A stretch of 50,416 bases of DNA, from assembly GCF_003003795.1 (NCBI RefSeq), contig NZ_PVWK01000011.1, positions 1 through 50,416 on the forward strand. The letters run 5' to 3'. This stretch comes from Stenomitos frigidus ULC18. Its GTDB lineage: Bacteria; Cyanobacteriota; Cyanobacteriia; Leptolyngbyales; Leptolyngbyaceae. The translations under genes and the position numbers were made by a program. The notes under the pieces were generated by a model, which made no database searches, was not told where the DNA came from, and saw nothing but the letters and a program-made list of their open reading frames with translations. Positions 9,265-19,000 of this stretch are shown in pieces; position 1 is the first letter of the stretch, and every line of letters begins with the position of its first letter.

Positions 9265-9495
9265 TCAGGTCTGAATTTGATGTAAATCGCTCAACGTTTG
9301 TTCTGCTGCTTGAGGGTCAAGAATACTGAGGGCAAAGCCAACATGGACGATCGCGTAATCGTTTACCTTTGCTTCAGGAACATAGGCGAGACTAACCTCT
9401 TTAATCACGCCACCAAAGCTCACTCTGCCAGTCCGCATCAAGGGATCGTCCTGGTCATTGATACTGATGATTTTTCCTGGAACTGCTAAACACAT
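9265..9495 (-). CDS. hypC: HypC/HupF chaperone
   Basis: This small chaperone binds HypD and the hydrogenase large-subunit precursor during Fe(CN)2CO delivery. At 76 aa it begins MCLAVPGKI with the essential Cys2 and contains the VSFGG...VSLAYVPEAKVNDYAIVHVGFAL core. The start codon lies inside the end of hypF (10-bp overlap), which implies translational coupling. The C-terminal stretch is short and variable, as usual. Confidence 0.97.
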   Translation of the reverse strand: MCLAVPGKIISINDQDDPLMRTGRVSFGGVIKEVSLAYVPEAKVNDYAIVHVGFALSILDPQAAEQTLSDLHQIQT

Positions 9496-11846
9496 GGCTC
9501 TTTTCCTCCTGAAAGTTCCCGTAACGCTGCCATGATTTGACCCAGCGCAATGCCGCCATCATTGGGTGGAATGCGTTGCTGCCAGTAAGGTCGAAATCCT
9601 TCTGCTCTGAGTCGTTGAATGGTGCGTTCGGTTAGATAGCGATTTTGAAAACAGCCGCCCGTGAGAACGATTGGTTCTTCGCCAACTCGCTTTGCCATTT
9701 CCACGATCATCTCCACGAGTGTATTGTGAAACTTCGCTGCAATACTGCTGCTCGATGCACCAGCGCTACTGTCCATTAAAATATTCCGTACCATGGGTTC
9801 CCAATCAATGATGACTGGCTCCAGATTTAAGATCTCCGACTTCTTTAAAGAAGTCGGAGATCTGGGCAACGAAAAGGGATAGGATTCATTGGTTTCTAAC
9901 GCCTCGATCGCAAACTCCAATGCCATTGCGGCTTGCCCTTCAAATTGAGTCTGGTGATGCAATCCGATGATTGAAGCGATCGCATCAAACAACCGTCCCA
10001 CACTGGAGGTCATGGGACAGTTGATTTGATTGCTCAACATTGTTTTGATCAGCTTCAGTTCTTGAGGCAAGAATGTTTGTAAAGGCCCAAGCGTTGGCAT
10101 CTCAAACATCGCATCGCCAAACAACTCATACAATACCCCCATGGCAGATCGCCTCGGTTCTCTCACAGCCTTGTCTCCTCCAGGCAGACGAAATGGTCGT
10201 AGGTGGGCGACCCGCTGAAAGTTCCTATCGGTAATATGCAAAAATTCGCCGCCCCAGATTGTGCCATCGGAGCCATAGCCAGTGCCATCCCAGGCAATGC
10301 CTAAAGCGGAACCCTCAAGCTGATGCTCCGCCATGCAGGAAAGCACATGGGCATAGTGATGTTGAACCGGTATCACTGGAATCTGTAATTGACAAGCCAG
10401 TTGATGGGCGAACTGAGTCGAGCGGTAATCGGGATGTAAATCACAGGCGATCGCAGTGGGTTGCAGGTCATAGATCTGTTGAAAGCTGGCGATCGCTTGC
10501 TGAAAGGCTTCAAAGGCTGGAACCGTGTCTAAATCACCAAGATGCTGACTGACGAAGACTTGCTGATCGATGGAGAACGCGATCGTATTTTTCAAATGCG
10601 CTCCAACGGCTAGGAGATGGGGGGTGGGGGAGTGAGGGGGTGGGGGGGTATGACTCCTGATCCGAATTGGCAATGGAGCGTAGCCCCGTGCTCGACGTAA
10701 CACGGTTTCTTGTCCCATGAGCACTCGGACAATGGAATCATCAACGGGACGGGCGATCTCGCGGTTATGAACGAGAAATCGATCGGCGATAGTTTCTAAA
10801 CGTTGAATCGCTTCGTGCTCATTGGTGCAAATGGGTTCATCAACACAATTGCCACTGGTTGTAACAACGGGAAATCCTAAGTCAGCCATCAGCAAGTGAT
10901 GCAAAGGCGTGTAGGGGAGCATGATGCCCAGAGAGGGATTGTTGGGGGCAACGGATGGAGTAACGGATGAAGCGGATAATTTGTGGAGCAGAACGATGGG
11001 GGCGGCGGGCGATCGCAACAATTGTGCTTCCAACTCAGAGACTTCACAGTGAGCCTTGATGGATGCCATTGAAGGGTACATCAGGGCAAAGGGTTTCGCT
11101 TCCCGGTGCTTTGCCTGACGCAAGCGCTGAACCGCTTTTTCGTTGCGGGCATCGACGCATAAATGAAAGCCCCCGATGCCTTTAATCGCCACAATCTTGC
11201 CCTGGCGAATGGCATCTGCTGCCATGTTCAATGCGTTGTCATCGGATGCCAGCAGTTCGCTGGTCTGGCTCCACAATTCTAGATGAGGCCCGCAGTGGGG
11301 GCAGGCATTTGGCTGGGCATGAAAGCGGCGATCGAGAGGGTTTTCATATTCTGTCTGACAATGCTGACAAAGCTTGAAGCGTTGCATCGTCGTGTTGGGG
11401 CGATCGTAGGGGAGCGCCTCAAGGATGCTGAAGCGGGGACCGCAGTTTGTGCAGTTCGTAAAGGGGTAGCGATAGCGGCGATTGGTGGGGTCAAAGATCT
11501 CCTGAAGGCAATCAGGGCAGGTCGAAAGGTCAGGTAAAACGATGGCTGTTTTCTCCCCGACAACACTGGCTCGAATTTCAAAGGCAGCATAGCCGACTGG
11601 ATTCAGACAGGAGGCTTCTAAACTTTGAATGTGCGATCGCGGTGGCTTTTCCTGGTCAAGTCGGAGCAGAAAGGTATCAAGTTGAGATCGCGATCCTTCT
11701 ACTTCAATCACAACGCCCTGAGCCGAATTGTTCACCCAACCCACCAGACCTAGCTCAGTTGCTAAGCGATAAATAAAAGGACGAAAACCGACCCCTTGAA
11801 CAGCTCCTTGAATCACAATCTGCAACCGTTGTTGAAAGGCCACGTT
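9486..11846 (-). CDS. hypF: HypF carbamoyltransferase
   Basis: HypF uses carbamoyl phosphate and ATP to make carbamoyl-AMP and passes the carbamoyl group to HypE. Domains in order are acylphosphatase-like (QGAVQGVGFRPF, residues 14-25), two zinc-finger motifs (CPDC...CTNC and CQHC...CPHC, about 115-185), YrdC-like (about 200-390) and the Kae1-like domain (WDGTGYGSDGTIWGGEF, LTGGCFQNRYL). Its ATG at 11849 overlaps the stop of the preceding synthetase as ATGA; coordinates here exclude that codon only by convention of the overlap. Two repeat insertions interrupt the coding region in frame, at 9830-9863 and 10612-10660. Length is about 787 aa, slightly long for that reason. Confidence 0.95.
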   Translation of the reverse strand, partial: NVAFQQRLQIVIQGAVQGVGFRPFIYRLATELGLVGWVNNSAQGVVIEVEGSRSQLDTFLLRLDQEKPPRSHIQSLEASCLNPVGYAAFEIRASVVGEKTAIVLPDLSTCPDCLQEIFDPTNRRYRYPFTNCTNCGPRFSILEALPYDRPNTTMQRFKLCQHCQTEYENPLDRRFHAQPNACPHCGPHLELWSQTSELLASDDNALNMAADAIRQGKIVAIKGIGGFHLCVDARNEKAVQRLRQAKHREAKPFALMYPSMASIKAHCEVSELEAQLLRSPAAPIVLLHKLSASSVTPSVAPNNPSLGIMLPYTPLHHLLMADLGFPVVTTSGNCVDEPICTNEHEAIQRLETIADRFLVHNREIARPVDDSIVRVLMGQETVLRRARGYAPLPIRIRSHTPPPPHSPTPHLLAVGAHLKNTIAFSIDQQVFVSQHLGDLDTVPAFEAFQQAIASFQQIYDLQPTAIACDLHPDYRSTQFAHQLACQLQIPVIPVQHHYAHVLSCMAEHQLEGSALGIAWDGTGYGSDGTIWGGEFLHITDRNFQRVAHLRPFRLPGGDKAVREPRRSAMGVLYELFGDAMFEMPTLGPLQTFLPQELKLIKTMLSNQINCPMTSSVGRLFDAIASIIGLHHQTQFEGQAAMALEFAIEALETNESYPFSLPRSPTSLKKSEILNLEPVIIDWEPMVRNILMDSSAGASSSSIAAKFHNTLVEMIVEMAKRVGEEPIVLTGGCFQNRYLTERTIQRLRAEGFRPYWQQRIPPNDGGIALGQIMAALRELSGGKEPCV
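9830..9863. repeat. Perfect 34-bp palindrome inside hypF
   Basis: AGATCTCCGACTTCTTT is followed directly by its exact reverse complement. It is a typical cyanobacterial interspersed palindrome that is normally intergenic, here translated in frame (SPTSLKKSEIL) in the Kae1-like domain of HypF. As mRNA it could form a strong hairpin within the coding sequence. Confidence 0.8.
10612..10660 (-). repeat. G-rich repeat insertion inside hypF
   Basis: A purine-rich tract of the GGGGGTGGGGGAGTGAGG type, coding on the minus strand for a Pro/His-rich linker (SHTPPPPHSPTPH), separates the YrdC-like and Kae1-like domains. It resembles the CCCCACTCCCC repeats seen between cyanobacterial genes. Confidence 0.6.
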
Positions 11847-14656
11847 CATTGGTTTACTTCTATCGTTGCTTTCATGATGTCTGCTTCGATCAATTGCAGG
11901 CTAAAACCTAACTTTTCACAAACTCGCTGCATCGCAGAATTATCAGCCAAAATTTCGGCATGAATATACTCTAGCTGCTCGTCTCGACCCACTTGCAGCA
12001 AGCGTTTCAGCAACTCTGTCCCTAACCCCTGGCATTGGTAGCGATCGCTCACTAACAGCGCAAATTCGGCTTCGCGGGTGCCATGCAATTGACTGAGCCG
12101 CGCCACGGCGAGCATTTCATGGGCTCCTGTATCGGGATGTTTGTAGTCGGCTACCAGTGCCATCTCGCGATCGTAATCAATGAAGCAGAGGCGGGTCAGG
12201 CGATCGTGAGCCGTGCGTTGACTCAGCTTGATTAAGTGAAAGTAGCGGAAATAAACACTTTGCTCCGACAGCGTTTTGTGAAGCTGAACCATGAGTGGCT
12301 CATCTTCGGGACGGATGGGACGAATGGTGATGGAGGTTCCATTCTTCAGCGTCCAGGCGGAAAGGTATTGCGATGGATAAGGACGGATAGCCAGCTTGGG
12401 TAACTCGTTTAGGTGAACATCCGGCTCATGTAAAACGATTCGCGCATCTAGCGCAAGGAAGGGAGACGACTCCTGGCTTCTGGCTAACAAGGGATTCAGG
12501 TCAATCTCTTTGATCCAACGTTGTTCCACCACCAGTTGACTGAAGCGCACGAGCAATTGCTCTAAGGCTGCTAAATCGATCGGGGGGCGTCCGCGCACAC
12601 CTTTGAGTGCACGGTAGATGTGGGTTTGTGCCATCATTCGTCGTGCCAGTGTAGTGTTTAAGGGAGGCAGGGCGATCGCCCGGTCTTCAAAGACTTCTAC
12701 GAGTTGTCCACCGGAGCCAAACAACACCACGGGGCCAAACTGGCTATCCAAACTGCTACCGATGATCAGTTCATAGCCGTCGAGTTTGATCATGGGTTGG
12801 ACGGTGACGCCGAGGAAGGGAGTGGGAGGGTCGGGGAGAAAGGGAGGGTGGGGAGAAAGGGCAGCAACGGAGGCGGCGATGGTGCGGTAGGCTTTTTTGA
12901 CGGCAGCGGCATCGACTAGGTTTAGCTGCACGCCACCGACATCGGATTTATGGGTAATGGTTTGGGAGAGCAGTTTCAGGACAACGGGATAGCCGATCGC
13001 GCCTGCACACTGTACGGCATCCTCTTCGGTCTTGGCGACACCGGTTTCAACGACTGGCAGGCCATAGGCTTTGAGAATTTGTTTGGATTCGACCTCGGTC
13101 AAAAGGGTGCGACCAGCTTGACGGGCGGTTTGGATGATGGTTTCGACCAAGGGGCGATCGATGCTCTCGGTATCAGCATTTTCAGCGAGCGTTGGCGTTT
13201 CGTAGAGTCCGCGCAGGTTGTAGCTATAGCGCCACATGTAGCTGAATACCCGCGCTGCGGTGTCGGGATAGGCATAGGTGGGAATGCCAGCTTGATTGAG
13301 CATGGCTTCCCCGGCTGCAACATCGGCTCCGCCCATCCAACTGGCCAAGATGGGTTTGGGTTTTGAAGACGCGGTCTGCGTCGCTTCTGAACGATCTTCC
13401 ACGTACGCTTTCAATTGTTCAGCCGTTTGCGTTGGGTCGGTCATGGCTTGAGGCGTGAGAATCATCAACAAGCCATCGCTGTTGGGATCTTGAGCGGCAA
13501 TGTCCAATGCGCTGGCATAGCGCTGGGGATCGGCGTCACCGAGAATATCGATCGGGTTGCCATGGCTCCAATGCGCGGGCAGAAGTTGATTCAGGTTCGC
13601 GATCGCCCTCTCCGATAATTCCGCCAGTTCACCACCAGTGGCGATCAGCGCATCGGTGGCCAGCACACCGGGGCCACCCGCGTTGGTCAGAATGGTCAGG
13701 CAGGGACCTTGGGGGCGGCGTTGTTTGGCCAACACTTCTGCCATATCAAACAAGTCAGAAATGGTATCGACTCGCAGCACCCCACAGCGATTAAAGGCCG
13801 CATCCAGCACCACATCGCTGCCTGCCAGAGCGCCCGTATGGGAGGTTGCCGCTTTTGCTGCTGCTGCCGTGCGACCGGCCTTGATCACAATAATTGGTTT
13901 GGTGAGCGCCACTTCCCTTGCTGCGGAGAGAAACGATCGCGCATCGGCGATCGCCTCCATGTAAAGCACAATGCTGTGCGTGTGCGGGTCGTCTCCCAAA
14001 TAGTCAATCAAATCGCCCCAGCCCACATCCAGCATGGAACCCACGGACACAAACGCACTAAAGCCCACATTTTCTTGTAGACTCCAGTCCAGGATAGCCG
14101 TACACAGCGCCCCACTTTGGCTAATAAACCCCACATTTCCAGGACGCGCCATGGCTCCGGCAAAGGTGGCATTCAGACCCGTGAGCGGATTCATCACGCC
14201 CAAACAATTCGGACCAATGATGCGCAGGTTGCCGCGACGTGCCCGCTCCAGGATTTGCGCTTCTAAGGCGGCACCCGCCTGCCCTGATTCCTTAAAGCCA
14301 GCCGAGATAATAATGGCACCTTTGACTCCAGCCTCTACACATTCATCAATGACATCGGGAACGCTGGGCGCAGGTAAGACGACGATCACCAGGTCAACGG
14401 GTTCTGGCACAGTGGCGATCGTCGGATACGCCTTAATTCCCAGCACACTATGCCGTTTTGGATTGACTGGAAATACGGTGCCACCAAAGGAGTGGCTGAT
14501 CAAGTTCCACAGAACCGTTCGCCCCACGCTTCCCACTCGATCGGTGGCACCAATCACCGCAACGCTTTTGGGCGTAAAGATGGCTTTCAGGGGTTGATGC
14601 TCAGTCCGTAAGACATCATAGGCTTTGTCTGTCGCTGACCTAAACGCTTCTGGCAT
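11846..14656 (-). CDS. ADP-forming acetyl-CoA synthetase fused to a GNAT domain
   Basis: This is a protein of about 936 aa. Residues about 25-160 form a CoA-binding Rossmann domain ([15 protein letters not shown]). About 160-480 are a succinyl-CoA-ligase-like part with [10 protein letters not shown]; the His (residue 274) is the phosphorylated residue of ADP-forming synthetases. About 510-740 are an ATP-grasp subunit. About 765-937 are a GNAT acetyltransferase ([15 protein letters not shown]). The intact His argues for acetyl-CoA + ADP + Pi giving acetate + ATP, unlike Pat/YfiQ lysine acetyltransferases that have lost it. GAGGAG precedes ATG 14656, with GTG at 14659 as the alternative. It overlaps hypF by ATGA and follows hypA. 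In context it is likely the acetate-forming fermentation step. Confidence 0.88.
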   Translation of the reverse strand: MPEAFRSATDKAYDVLRTEHQPLKAIFTPKSVAVIGATDRVGSVGRTVLWNLISHSFGGTVFPVNPKRHSVLGIKAYPTIATVPEPVDLVIVVLPAPSVPDVIDECVEAGVKGAIIISAGFKESGQAGAALEAQILERARRGNLRIIGPNCLGVMNPLTGLNATFAGAMARPGNVGFISQSGALCTAILDWSLQENVGFSAFVSVGSMLDVGWGDLIDYLGDDPHTHSIVLYMEAIADARSFLSAAREVALTKPIIVIKAGRTAAAAKAATSHTGALAGSDVVLDAAFNRCGVLRVDTISDLFDMAEVLAKQRRPQGPCLTILTNAGGPGVLATDALIATGGELAELSERAIANLNQLLPAHWSHGNPIDILGDADPQRYASALDIAAQDPNSDGLLMILTPQAMTDPTQTAEQLKAYVEDRSEATQTASSKPKPILASWMGGADVAAGEAMLNQAGIPTYAYPDTAARVFSYMWRYSYNLRGLYETPTLAENADTESIDRPLVETIIQTARQAGRTLLTEVESKQILKAYGLPVVETGVAKTEEDAVQCAGAIGYPVVLKLLSQTITHKSDVGGVQLNLVDAAAVKKAYRTIAASVAALSPHPPFLPDPPTPFLGVTVQPMIKLDGYELIIGSSLDSQFGPVVLFGSGGQLVEVFEDRAIALPPLNTTLARRMMAQTHIYRALKGVRGRPPIDLAALEQLLVRFSQLVVEQRWIKEIDLNPLLARSQESSPFLALDARIVLHEPDVHLNELPKLAIRPYPSQYLSAWTLKNGTSITIRPIRPEDEPLMVQLHKTLSEQSVYFRYFHLIKLSQRTAHDRLTRLCFIDYDREMALVADYKHPDTGAHEMLAVARLSQLHGTREAEFALLVSDRYQCQGLGTELLKRLLQVGRDEQLEYIHAEILADNSAMQRVCEKLGFSLQLIEADIMKATIEVNQ
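12463..12490 (-). repeat. TGACTCC-type repeat inside the synthetase gene
   Basis: GACTCCTGGCTTCTGGCT, the same heptad family as in nifJ, codes in frame for ARSQESSP in the ATP-grasp part of the protein. It is short, but its resemblance to the insertion at 5660 is clear. Confidence 0.45.
12815..12862 (-). repeat. G-rich repeat insertion inside the synthetase gene
   Basis: Repeated GGGAG/GGGAGAAAGGG units code on the minus strand for a Pro-rich loop ([14 protein letters not shown]) in the ATP-grasp domain. It is another in-frame low-complexity insertion. Confidence 0.55.
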
Positions 14657-14665
14657 CACGTCTCC

Positions 14666-15007
14666 TCACGACACATCTAGAAAAGCCAATTCAAATTCTT
14701 GCCCTTGTTTGACCTCACAATTGGGCTGGTGACACTCAGGACACTCATAGAGTAAATCCGTGGGTTGGAACTCAAGATTGCAATTGGCACAGTAACACAC
14801 CACGGGAACAAGTTCTGTTTGGAGTCGAGCATCCTCTGCGATCGTGCCTTTCTTCGCAACTTCAAACGCAAATTCCAAAGAGTCGGGTACAACTCCAGAA
14901 CTAGCCCCCACCCGCATATGCACTCCGTCAATATGGTGAGCGCCTTCCTGTTTAGCACGCTCTACAGCCCGCTCTAAAATACTTTGCATCATCCCAACTT
15001 CATGCAT
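14666..15007 (-). CDS. hypA: HypA nickel-insertion metallochaperone
   Basis: HypA delivers nickel, normally with HypB, to the hydrogenase large subunit. At 113 aa it starts MHEVGMM, where Met-His-Glu is the nickel site, and carries a structural zinc site CANC...CPEC plus nearby cysteines (residues about 70-95). The gene overlaps the end of hoxW by 19 bp and precedes the synthetase by 9 bp. No hypB is present in this window, so it must be elsewhere. Confidence 0.95.
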   Translation of the reverse strand: MHEVGMMQSILERAVERAKQEGAHHIDGVHMRVGASSGVVPDSLEFAFEVAKKGTIAEDARLQTELVPVVCYCANCNLEFQPTDLLYECPECHQPNCEVKQGQEFELAFLDVS

Positions 15008-15492
15008 AATTCTGTCCTCGCTGATTTTATTAACTGTTCAACTTCCTGCAATGCTGCTTCTATGCCCTGGTTTGCAACCGCAGAAAAGCAATCTCCCAAC
15101 TCAAAATTTACCCCCGGCACCATCATCCACCACGCTTGGGGATGTTTGCTATAGAGCGCCTGCGTCATTGCCAGCAACACCTGCGGTTCACACCAATGTC
15201 CTGATGTGATGCCAGACTCAGCAGGCTCCAGTGGGCGAACTTGGATCTCCTGGTCTGCGGTGGCAGGATAGGCATCAATAAAAATGGCGATATCAACCTT
15301 TGCCAGAAATTCAACCAATTCGGGGGTCAGTTGGTGAACAGCGATCGCCTTCACATTGGGCATTCCCCAAGCTGCGATCGCTTTGGCAATCTGCTGTCCA
15401 ACACCATCATCACTGCGTAACGGACTGCCGTAACCAATCACTAGGATCGATCGGCGCAGGCTTTTGAGTGTAGCGGCTAAGTGGCAATCCAT
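14989..15492 (-). CDS. hoxW: HoxW, hydrogenase maturation endopeptidase
   Basis: This endopeptidase removes the C-terminal peptide of HoxH after nickel insertion. At 167 aa it carries the family signature GYGSPLRSDDGVG (about residues 20-32), a metal-binding Asp in FIDAYPA, and GHWCEPQ. Assignment to HoxW rather than a HupW-type protease rests on context: the only large subunit in the window is HoxH, with an uncleaved C-terminus. It lies 7 bp after the DUF4342 gene. Confidence 0.9.
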   Translation of the reverse strand: MDCHLAATLKSLRRSILVIGYGSPLRSDDGVGQQIAKAIAAWGMPNVKAIAVHQLTPELVEFLAKVDIAIFIDAYPATADQEIQVRPLEPAESGITSGHWCEPQVLLAMTQALYSKHPQAWWMMVPGVNFELGDCFSAVANQGIEAALQEVEQLIKSARTELCMKLG

Positions 15493-15499
15493 TAGATAG

Positions 15500-15865
15500 T
15501 TACTCTCGCTTCTCGATTGCTAAGGTGAGGTGTGCCACCACAGCCCCGATCGCACCCACCGCTGCCAACACTGGGAACAACGCTGCACTCAAAACACTCC
15601 CCACAACGCCCACGGTCAAGGGGATCTCAATCAAGGTATGACCTGTCTCATTTTTCAGAATAATTCGGCGAATATTCCCTTCATGAATCAAGGTTTTGAC
15701 CTTGGCGACGAGTTCATCGCCCTGAATCCGAAATTCTTCAGTTTTGACGTTCTCATCGGCTGCTGTCTTCTCTCTTGGTTCAGCAGCGACCGCATTGGTA
15801 TTGACATCCACCACACGATCTGGCTCGATCGTGGCTTCTGGCTTCGCCTCGGTATCCTGACTCAT
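15500..15865 (-). CDS. DUF4342 domain protein
   Basis: At 121 aa it has an acidic, low-complexity N-terminus (about 1-45). A DUF4342 domain follows (FRIQGDELVAKVKTLIHEGN, then RRIILKNETGHTLIEIPL), and a glycine/alanine-rich hydrophobic stretch (about 85-115) that may insert in a membrane. The domain's function is not known to me. It is the first gene of the hoxW-hypA-ACD-hypF-hypC-pdxH unit, 33 bp from the -10 of the site-3 promoter, so it is probably part of the same stress/anoxia response. Confidence 0.8.
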   Translation of the reverse strand: MSQDTEAKPEATIEPDRVVDVNTNAVAAEPREKTAADENVKTEEFRIQGDELVAKVKTLIHEGNIRRIILKNETGHTLIEIPLTVGVVGSVLSAALFPVLAAVGAIGAVVAHLTLAIEKRE

Positions 15866-15897
15866 ATGCTGTACCTCTTCAGACTGTAGATATCCTG

Positions 15898-15930
15898 ACG
15901 ATAGAACTAAACTGTGAGGAACTTATGAGG
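15898..15930 (-). promoter_or_regulatory. Tandem-box promoter of the hoxW-hyp operon (site 3)
   Basis: On the minus strand the boxes are CCTCATA-AGTT-CCTCACA (15930-15913), and TATCGT (15903-15898) starts 12 bases after the second CCTCA. The first gene starts at 15865. It is the third operon of the hydrogenase system with the same promoter type. Confidence 0.75.
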
Positions 15931-16097
15931 ACAGGTTGGGGTTGCTACTCTGGAGTGTTGGGGAAGGGCGATCAACCGCGCGATGAAATGCGAGCGTGCT
16001 AATACTTCAGAAATATCACTTCAGCCTGCGATTGAATGTTTCATAAAATCAGTACATCTTTTGCAAGCTGAGCGATTAAAGGCTCTATTATCCTATT

Positions 16098-19000
16098 ATG
16101 CCACGAGTAAAGAATAAGGCTATGAACGAAAACCCAGAGCCAAAGCTACTAGAACTAGCTTGTGAAAAGTTTGGTGAGTTGAATGGTGCTGAGAAAAAGC
16201 TGTTCACTTTGGCACAGGAAGCATTTAGTGAGCTAGCTGATTCTGAGTACACGCTCTTTCGTGCCATTGCAAAGGGTAGACCTGCTGACTACCGCACGTC
16301 ATCTGAGGAGCACAACAATCTTGATCAGGCTTTGAATTGGGGGGTGGATCGGACTCTAAGAGCCGATCGCATTCGTTGGCTCTGTATCGAGCCAGAAGTC
16401 TGGAAACTCTGTCTTCCCCGAGGTATAGACATTTCAGGGGCAAAGATTGAAGGCTCATTGAACCTTAGTTTTTCAGAGGTTAATGTGCCGCTGTGCTGCT
16501 TCCAGTGCTACTTTACTGAGGTGCTTCAGCTTCAACAAACCAAGCTCAGAAACCTTGATTTAAGTGGTACACGCATTGCCTCGAGTAAACTGCTCGTCTC
16601 TCCTGCTAAACCACCAATTTCCACTTCAATCAACGCCAGAGAGATCAGTGTAACAGGCCCTGTCAGCCTTAGTGATGGCTTTCAGGCAGTGGGAATGGTT
16701 ATTTTACGCGGTGCCACCATTGGGGGTCACCTTGACTGCTCCCAGGGCAAATTCATAAATGAAGGAAACGATGCACTGTTTGCACAGAGCGCCAAGATTA
16801 CGGGTTCTGTTTGGCTTAGCGACGGCTTTGAAGCCGTGGGGATGGTCAGTTTAGTCAATGCAACAATTGGGGGTGTCCTCGATTGCTCCCAGGGCAAATT
16901 CACCAATGAAGGAAACGATGCGCTGGTTGCACAGAGCGCCAAGGTTACGGTTGATGTCTACCTGTGCAATGGCTTTGAGGCAATCGGGAGCGTGATCTTA
17001 CTCAGTGCCACGATTGGGGGTGACCTCAACTGCTCTGGGGGGAAATTCACTAATGAAGGAAACGATGCGCTGGTTGCACAGAGCGCCAAGGTTACGGGTG
17101 ACGTCTCCTTAAATGATAACTTTCAGGCAGTGGGGGAGGTCAATTTACGCGGTGCCACGATTGGGGGTGACCTCAACTGCTCCAAGGGAAAATTCACCAA
17201 TCAGGACAAGAGTGCACTGGTTTTACTGGGCACCAAGATTATGGGTGCTGTCTGGTTGAGCAAAGGCTTTCAGGCAGTTGGGATGGTCAGTTTAGTCGAT
17301 GCCACAATGGGGAGAGATCTCAACTGCTCCCAGGGCAAATTCACCAATGAAGGAAACGATGCACTGGTTGCACAGAATGCTAAGGTTACAGGTGACGTCT
17401 CCTTAAATGATAACTTTCAGGCAATCGGGAGAGTCAGCTTATTCGGTGCCAACATTGGGGGTGATCTCAACTGCTCTGGAGGGAAATTCACTAATGAAGA
17501 CGAAGACAAGTTTGCACTGGTTGCAATAGACGCCAACATTAAAGGCTATATCTACCTGGACAAAGGCTTTCAGGCAATTGGGAAAGTCAACTTATTCGGT
17601 GCCACGATTGGGGGTGACCTCGACTGCTCTGGAGGGAAATTCACTAATGAAGGCAAAGCTGCTTTGGTTGCACAAAATGCCAAGGTTACGGGTGGTGTCT
17701 TCTTAAGTGATAACTTTCAGGCAATTGGGAGAGTCAGCTTATTCGGTGCCACGATTGGGGGTGACCTCGACTGCTCTGGAGGGAAATTCACTAATGAAGG
17801 CAAAGCTGCTTTGGTTGCACAAAATGCCAAGGTTACGGGTGGTGTCTTCTTAAGTGATAACTTTCAGGCAATTGGGAGAGTCAGCTTATTCGGTGCCACG
17901 ATTGGGGGTGACCTCGACTGCTCTGGAGGGAAATTCACTAATGAAGGCAAAGCTGCTTTGGTTGCACAAAATGCCAAGGTTACGGGTGGTGTCTTCTTAA
18001 GTGATAACTTTCAGGCAATCGGGAAAGTCAGCTTATTCGGTGCCACGATCGGGGGTGACCTCAATTGCTCTGGCAGAATACTTGAAGACGAGCAAGTGAC
18101 TGCGATTCTATGCCTTTGCCTAAAAATAGATCGGGTACTACAAAATAAGTTATCTAGAAAAGCTGTAAAGTTTTGGCTGAACCTACTTCCGGTAAAGCAA
18201 AATAAGGCACCCGAAGAAGCTGTAAAGCCTTCATTAGGGGTTTTTCTTATTTTGGTTTTGAAGCACCTTATGACAGCCAGGGCTAAAAGCGTCTCTGCAT
18301 TAGAGTTCTTTGTTGTCCAGGATCTTAATCGTTTCATGGTAAAAAGGGCGGAAAGCATCGTTGCATTACTGGCTGATGCCATAGATGTTAAAGGAAATGT
18401 TTCTCTGAAGGATTTCAAGGTAGAGGGGCTAATTAGCTTGTACGGAGCAAGGGTTGGTAAAACCTTGGAGATCGCTAGGATAAGAGCACCCCAAGGCATG
18501 GCTCTCGATCTTCGATTCGCTCAAGTTCAGACCTTTGAACACGCTGAAAACAGCTTGCCTCTTTCAGGAAATCTGGCACTGAATGGTCTTGCGTATGAGG
18601 TGCTTGGAACAAAACCATTGCAAAACTGTGAACGGCATCTCACGTGGTTACGGCTTCAGCCCAAAGCACTCTTTTCATCCCAACCTTACGAACAGCTTGC
18701 CAAAGTCCTCCGCTCGGTTGGCGAGGGGGATGAAGCCGTTAAGGTACTAATCGGGAGAGAAAATGACTTGCTCCAACGTGGCAACCTGCACTGGTTTAGC
18801 AAGGGGTGGAAGCGATTCCTGGGTTACACGATCGCCTACGGGTATCATCCTGAGTGGGCATTGATTTGGGGCTTAGTTGTAGTTGTTGCTGGTTCTTTTC
18901 TGTTTAACGTGGGATACCAGCATGGACTAATTTCTGCCACCGATAAAGACTGCAAACCGCCTACCCTTCAGCAAGTTGATCAAGCCTGTCCTAACCATCC

